A stretch of 64,000 nucleotides of DNA, from the NCBI GenBank assembly GCA_027493615.1, contig JAOSKK010000038.1, positions 372,001 through 436,000 of the forward strand, given 5' to 3'. Made by a program: the position numbers and the translations under genes. Below the pieces are notes generated by a model that saw only the letters and a program-made list of their open reading frames with translations, was not told the DNA's origin and did no database searches. This DNA comes from Verrucomicrobiota bacterium (lineage in GTDB: Bacteria > Verrucomicrobiota > Verrucomicrobiia > Limisphaerales > J093). Positions within the stretch are counted from its first letter, which is position 1. Each line of letters opens with the position of its first letter. Positions 59,596 to 64,000 of this stretch are shown here, one piece after another.

Positions 59596-61569
59596 TCAAA
59601 GAGTGGGAAGGCCCAGCTCGGTGAGATAACCGAAGGTTGTATCGTAGAACTCCGGCAGCCGGGTCGGGTCGGTCGGGTCGCCGGGGGGTACGAAGATGGC
59701 CATGCCCTGGCGCGCACGCGTGAGCAGCACCCGATAGGCATTGCGGAGATACCTCTGGTTCTCCGCCTTCCCGATCCGGCACCAGCGGTTGCCGCGGAAG
59801 TCGTGGTAGCTCCAGCCAGAACCCGCGAAGCGCAGGTCCCCGTCCCAAGTGACACAAGTCCAGTCCAGTTCGAGACCTTGAACTTGGAATTCGGTAGCGG
59901 CGTCCTCGAGGTAATAACTCGACCGGACGTCCTCCTTGTCGTTGAGGAACCAGTGAACAGGGTCTACCCTCGACGCGAATGTCAATCGCGTGGGGCCGCA
60001 GCCGCTGCGCCTTCGAGGAGGCAACCAGACCGTAACGCTCCGATCCCCGGGCCCGGGTACGGATCCAACCCTTGGCCCGGTCCAGATCGCGGGTGACCAC
60101 AATGTCGTATCGCCCTCGCAACTGACGGAGGACGGTTCCGGCCGGCTCCCGGTCACCGTCCAGGAGGGCCTTCACGAAAGCCGAGACTCCCTCGGCCCGG
60201 AACGAGCGCATCGAGACCGCCAGATGAAGACAGCCGTCGAAGTGAGTGTTGGGGAGACCTCGTACCGCCTCCAGAGCTCGGCCCGCGGCATACTCGCTGT
60301 CATGGAGCCGATCCGAGATGTAAGTGTGCCAGTGAGGAAACCTGGTCGCCACAGCCTCCAGCCACGCATGAATGCCCGCTTCGCCCGTGTTGATTTCCTG
60401 GCCGCCACCCACGAGGCAAATGATGGCCGCCCAGTCGGAGTGGCGGTCCATGCAGGAGATCAGAAACTCCGGCTCGGAGTCCGCAAAGCCGGGACGGTTT
60501 TTCTTCCGGCGCATGAAGCTCGCCGTCTGCCCTCGGTTCCAGGCGCGTTGCGCCTCGTCGAAGATCACGACATGCTCCGCCGGTGCCGCCGGATCGAGGA
60601 GGGCATCATCGCGGAAGTGATGGACATTTTGGATGAAGGCTTTGACGGACTCGGCCACCTCGCGTTTGCGGACGCGTTCCCCGCCCTGGCGCCTCCGCGC
60701 TACCTCGTCCCGGGTGAGGGCTTCCCCGTAACACCGTGACGAGTGGACCGTTCCCCGAGAGAAAGACGGCGTGGGTGGGCTTGGCGGCCTCTCGCCTCCG
60801 GGTGGCAAGGTTCAGTCCGACCAGCGTCTTGCCAGCACCCGGTACGCCTGTGACGAAGCAGATGGCCTTCGCACGGGCTGCCTTGGTGGCATCGATGATC
60901 TCCTCGAGTCGCCGTCCGGTGACGTGCAGGTTTTGGGCTCCCGCGTCGGAGCGCGCGATGGCCTCGACGGTGTGTTGCGCATAGAGCGCTCGCGCTGCTT
61001 CCACAATCGTCGGGGTCGGGCGGTACGAGGCTGACGACCATTGTGCGGCATCGAGACGAGGGCCGGTCGCGCTCTGGAGCACGGCGTCAATGGTCGTCCG
61101 CAGCGCTGCGGGGGTTCAGGCGAATGGGGCGGGAGACGCCGTCATGATCCGTGTGGAGATCGAGGCGCGGTGATGTCTCGGCCTCCGTGGCAATGAGAAT
61201 CGGCACGAGCCGAGCCGCGTGGCTTCCTTCGTGAAAGTTCTTCAGGTCGAGTGCGTAATCCCACACTTGGTCCATGGCCTCGCGCTCGAAGCGCCGCTCG
61301 CCGACCTTGAACTCCAGGACAAAGAGCAGCGGTCCGACGAGCAGGACGACGTCCACCCGGCGACCCATACGCGGGATGTCGAACTCGAAATAGATCGAAC
61401 CCTCCAGTCCGCGAAGGCCGTTACGCAGCAGGGCGATTTGCGTCAGCCACGCGTCTCGCTGGGCGGGCTCGACGGGGAAGTCGCTGCTGCGGGTCAAACG
61501 TCCGATGATGGTGTCCGGTTCCGTCTCCAGGAACCGGGTGATCGCCGCGTCATACCACGCGCGCTTCAT
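59596..61569 (-). CDS. Nuclease-like N-domain + DUF2075 (Schlafen-group-3-like) helicase, frameshifted
   Basis: About 655 residues across frames. The N-terminal domain has GLEGSIYFEFDIPRMGRRVD and LLFVLEFKVGERRF. The Asp followed by E-x-K resembles the PD-(D/E)xK nuclease core. The P-loop domain has ICFVTGVPGAGKTLVGLNLA (Walker A) and HVVIFDEAQRAWNR (Walker B). Further sequence is IICLVGGGQEINTGEAGIHA, HLAVSMRSFRAEGVSAFVKA and LRNAYRVLLTRARQGMAIFV. Frame changes lie at G5 61110-61114, near 60725 and near 59975. An earlier start at 61608 is possible. The family is DNA/RNA-helicase-like and frequent in defence regions; activity here is inferred. Confidence 0.82.
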
Positions 61570-61730
61570 CCGGACTGCGTCAGCGGCAGGTCCTGGCCGG
61601 GCTTCCATGAGCGGGAGACTGCCGGGTTGGTATGAGGAAGTGAAGTCCGCAACACTCGACCCGGTCGCGCAGCGCATGCCGCGCGTTCTGACCCGGGTAT
61701 TTCGTCCTCGGCATGAAACCGCGACCGACG

Positions 61731-61801
61731 GTAGACGCCGACGTGAGGAAGGCAAAGGGTGATGTCCGTGGCCGACAACGCCTCCTCACGTCGGCGCCTA
61801 C
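61731..61801. repeat. Family-A palindrome
   Basis: The arms GTAGACGCCGACGTGAGGAA and CGCCTCCTCACGTCGGCGCC (ending TAC) enclose about 27 bp. It lies between the divergent helicase and ABC-F genes. Confidence 0.85.
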
Positions 61802-61885
61802 TTCGGGTTTGAGATTCCAGGCTAAGCCCGCGGGGATTCGGTGGCGTTGCGCGGCGCCGGTTCCGTCCGGTAGGCTGGCGGGCCA

Positions 61886-63844
61886 ATGCTGACGTTCGCG
61901 GGGTTGACCAAGAGTTACGCGGGACGGACGCTTTTCGCCGACGCGACGTTGTCGCTGGTGAAGGGCGACCGGGTGGCTGTCGTGGGCCCGAATGGAGCCG
62001 GCAAGTCCACGCTGTTCCGGATCTTGTTGGGGCAGGAGACGGCCGATGCCGGCGAGGTGACGTGGGGGCGCGGCACACGCCTGGGTTATCTGCCCCAGGA
62101 AAGCGAGCCGGCCGGCGACGAGACCGTGCTCGAGATCGCGCTGGGCCTCACCCACGCCGGGACACGACGGCCCGCCGTCGATGATCGGGAGTTGGTGGAC
62201 GTCGGCGACGGACCGCACCCGGACCATGCGCCCGACGGCGAGACCGTGGCGCGGGCCAAACAGATCCTCGCGGGACTCGCCTTCCGGCAGACGGACTTCG
62301 ACCGGCCGGCGAAGCAGATGAGCGGCGGCTGGGTGATGCGCGCGCATCTGGCGCGTTTGCTCGTGCAGGAGCCGGACCTGCTGATGCTGGACGAGCCGAC
62401 CAATCACCTAGACCTCGAGGCGCTGCTCTGGGTGCAGGAATACCTGCGGGCTTACCCCCGGCTCGATGCTCCTGATCTCGCACGATCGCGAGTTCCTCAA
62501 CCAGCTCTGCACCCACGTGGTCGAGTTGCGCCAGACGCGGCTGCTCAAGTACACGGGCAACTTCGACCGGTTCATCGAACAGCGGGCGGCGATGGAGGAG
62601 ACGCTCGAGGCCACGTGGAAGGCGCAGCAGCGCGAGATCGACCGGCTGCAGCGGTTCGTGGACCGGTTCCGGGCGAAGAACACCAAGGCCGCGCAGGCCC
62701 AGAGCAAGCTCAAACAGATCGAACGGCTCAAGGAGGAGCAGGGCGAGGCGCCCGATGGTCCCGAGGCCACGGTCGGGTTCAGCTTCCCCCAGCCCGAACG
62801 CAGCGGCCTGCGCGTGATCCGGCTTGAAGAAGTCGCGTTCGCGTATCCCGGCGACGGGGTGCGGCCGCCCTTGCCGGTGTACGATGGCCTGGATTTCGAG
62901 GTGGAACGAGGCGCGCGCATCGTGTTGGTGGGACCGAACGGCGCCGGCAAGTCCACGTTGCTGAAGCTGCTCGCGGGCAGCCTCACGCCGCAGGCCGGAG
63001 AACGTCGGCTCGGCCACAACGTGCACCTCGGTTACTACTCGCAGTTCCGCACGGAGATGTTGCGGCCCGAACGCACCGTGCTGGAGGAGGCCATGCACAC
63101 CCCGCAACGCGTCACCGAGACGTTCGTCCGGACGGTCCTGGGCAGCTTCCTGTTTCGAGGCGACGACGTCTTCAAGCGGGTGTCGGTCCTGAGCGGGGGC
63201 GAGAAGAGCCGGCTGGCGCTGGTGAAGCTGCTCCTGGACCCGCCGAACTTCCTGCTGATGGACGAGCCCACAACGCACCTTGACATGGCCAGCATTGACG
63301 CGTTGATCGAGGCGCTCGAGCCCTACACAGGCACGCTGGTGTTCATCAGCCACGACGTCCACTTCATCCGGGCCATTGCCAATCAGGTCATTCACGTGCG
63401 CGCCGGCCGGCTTACGCCGTATGCGGGGGATACGATTATTACCTCGAGAAGACCGCGCAAGCGGCGCGGGCAGGGTTGACGGGTGGCGTTGTCGGGGGCA
63501 TGGCCCCCGTCGGTCACGCCTGGGTGGCCGCGCCGTCGTCAGAGGTCGAGGGCACGCTTTCGCGCAAGGAACAACGCCGGTTGGCGGCCGAGGCGCGGCA
63601 GGCGCAGTCGCGGTTGAAACGCGAGGTTCAGCAGCAGGTGAAGGTGCTCGAGGACGAGATCGCCGCGCTCGAGGCGCGCGAGAAAGAGTTGGTGGCCGAA
63701 CTGGAATCGCCCGCCACCTACGCCGAGCGCGGGCGCGCCGTGGAAATCAACCGCGAGCTCGCGGAGTTGCACGAGCGGTTGCCCGGGCTGCACACGGCAT
63801 GGGAGGAAGCGGCGACGCGCCTGCTGGAGTTGGGTGAGGGGTGA
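61886..63844 (+). CDS. ABC-F ATPase (Uup/EttA type), frameshifted
   Basis: About 652 residues. The first ABC domain has VVGPNGAGKSTLFRILLG, AKQMSGGWVMRAHLARLLVQ and LLMLDEPTNHLDLEALLW. A charged linker follows (DRFRAKNTKAAQAQSKLKQI), then a second ABC domain with LVGPNGAGKSTLLKLLAG, SVLSGGEKSRLALVKLLLDP and FLLMDEPTTHLDMAS. The C-terminal coiled coil (VQQQVKVLEDEIAALEAREK) is of the Uup/duplicated-ATPase type. No membrane domain is present, so it acts on ribosomes, in translation or antibiotic protection. Frame changes lie at C5 62455-62459 and G5 63425-63429. Confidence 0.9.
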
Positions 63845-64000
63845 TTGTCTCGGTGCCGAGGGGTGAACGAGGTGGCGGGCGGTCATCGTCTTCTCACAGC
63901 AGGTAACGAAGGAAACGAAGAACCAGCCAGTCGTTCGTTGCCTCTGCCGCCTTCTGTAGAGCACCAACGCATGGTTTGGTTGCATCGATCTTGAATCGTA
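63845..64000. other. Window end, nothing assigned
   Basis: The last 156 bp show no clear gene start or motif. Confidence 0.4.

Overview
The window is about 64 kb of high-GC bacterial chromosome. Gene content points to Verrucomicrobiota, probably a Pedosphaera/Limisphaerales-like lineage. The evidence is: Tat-exported Gfo/Idh/MocA oxidoreductases, a prepilin-like protein with an H-x9-DG motif, very long exported proteins with lamin-tail/CotH, FG-GAP and PPC modules, a PEP-CTERM protein, planctomycete/verrucomicrobia-type ECF sigma and Ser/Thr kinase remnants, and many dispersed palindromic repeats. The lineage call is inferred from gene families; no rRNA or tRNA gene was found.

Layout. 1-2.1 kb: L-rhamnonate dehydratase with a coupled MFS transporter. 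2.3-5.9 kb: a broken sigma/kinase remnant and a secreted protein. 6.3-17 kb: glutamate dehydrogenase, PPK2, an exported oxidoreductase, NUDIX, UDP-glucose dehydrogenase, a TPR protein, adenylate kinase, and an ECF sigma factor coupled to a VWA/YfbK protein. 17-29 kb (minus strand): three exported proteins in an apparent operon: a roughly 1900-residue FG-GAP/PPC/caspase-fold-like protein with a PAAYS linker, a PEP-CTERM protein, and a roughly 1730-residue lamin-tail/CotH protein. 29-31 kb: an IS110-family element inside a repeat. 31-33 kb: a two-RCK potassium channel.

33-41 kb is the most interesting part and reads as a chromosomal integron. A degenerate integron integrase gene (minus strand) is followed by an IS91-type module (tyrosine recombinase plus Y2 HUH transposase) and then by a cassette array. 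The array has seven attC-like sites and small plus-strand genes: two antitoxin/ParE-like pairs, HicAB, an NfeD-like fragment, a cupin and two unknown small proteins.

41-64 kb: methyltransferase/thioredoxin/DUF2892 operon, a second exported oxidoreductase, Rnk, a ceramidase-like protein, phosphofructokinase, nucleoside hydrolase, a miaB / membrane protein / GT9 operon, RidA, an exported aldo/keto-reductase-like protein, a prepilin-like protein, a DUF5107-TPR protein, a nuclease-like plus DUF2075 helicase protein, and an ABC-F ATPase.

Caution: many otherwise intact genes are split by single-base frameshifts, nearly all at C or G runs of 4-6. This looks like uncorrected homopolymer error in the assembly rather than mass gene decay. 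A few loci (intI, the sigma/kinase remnant, the GNAT and alpha/beta-hydrolase remnants) carry deletions, stops or truncations that such errors do not explain.
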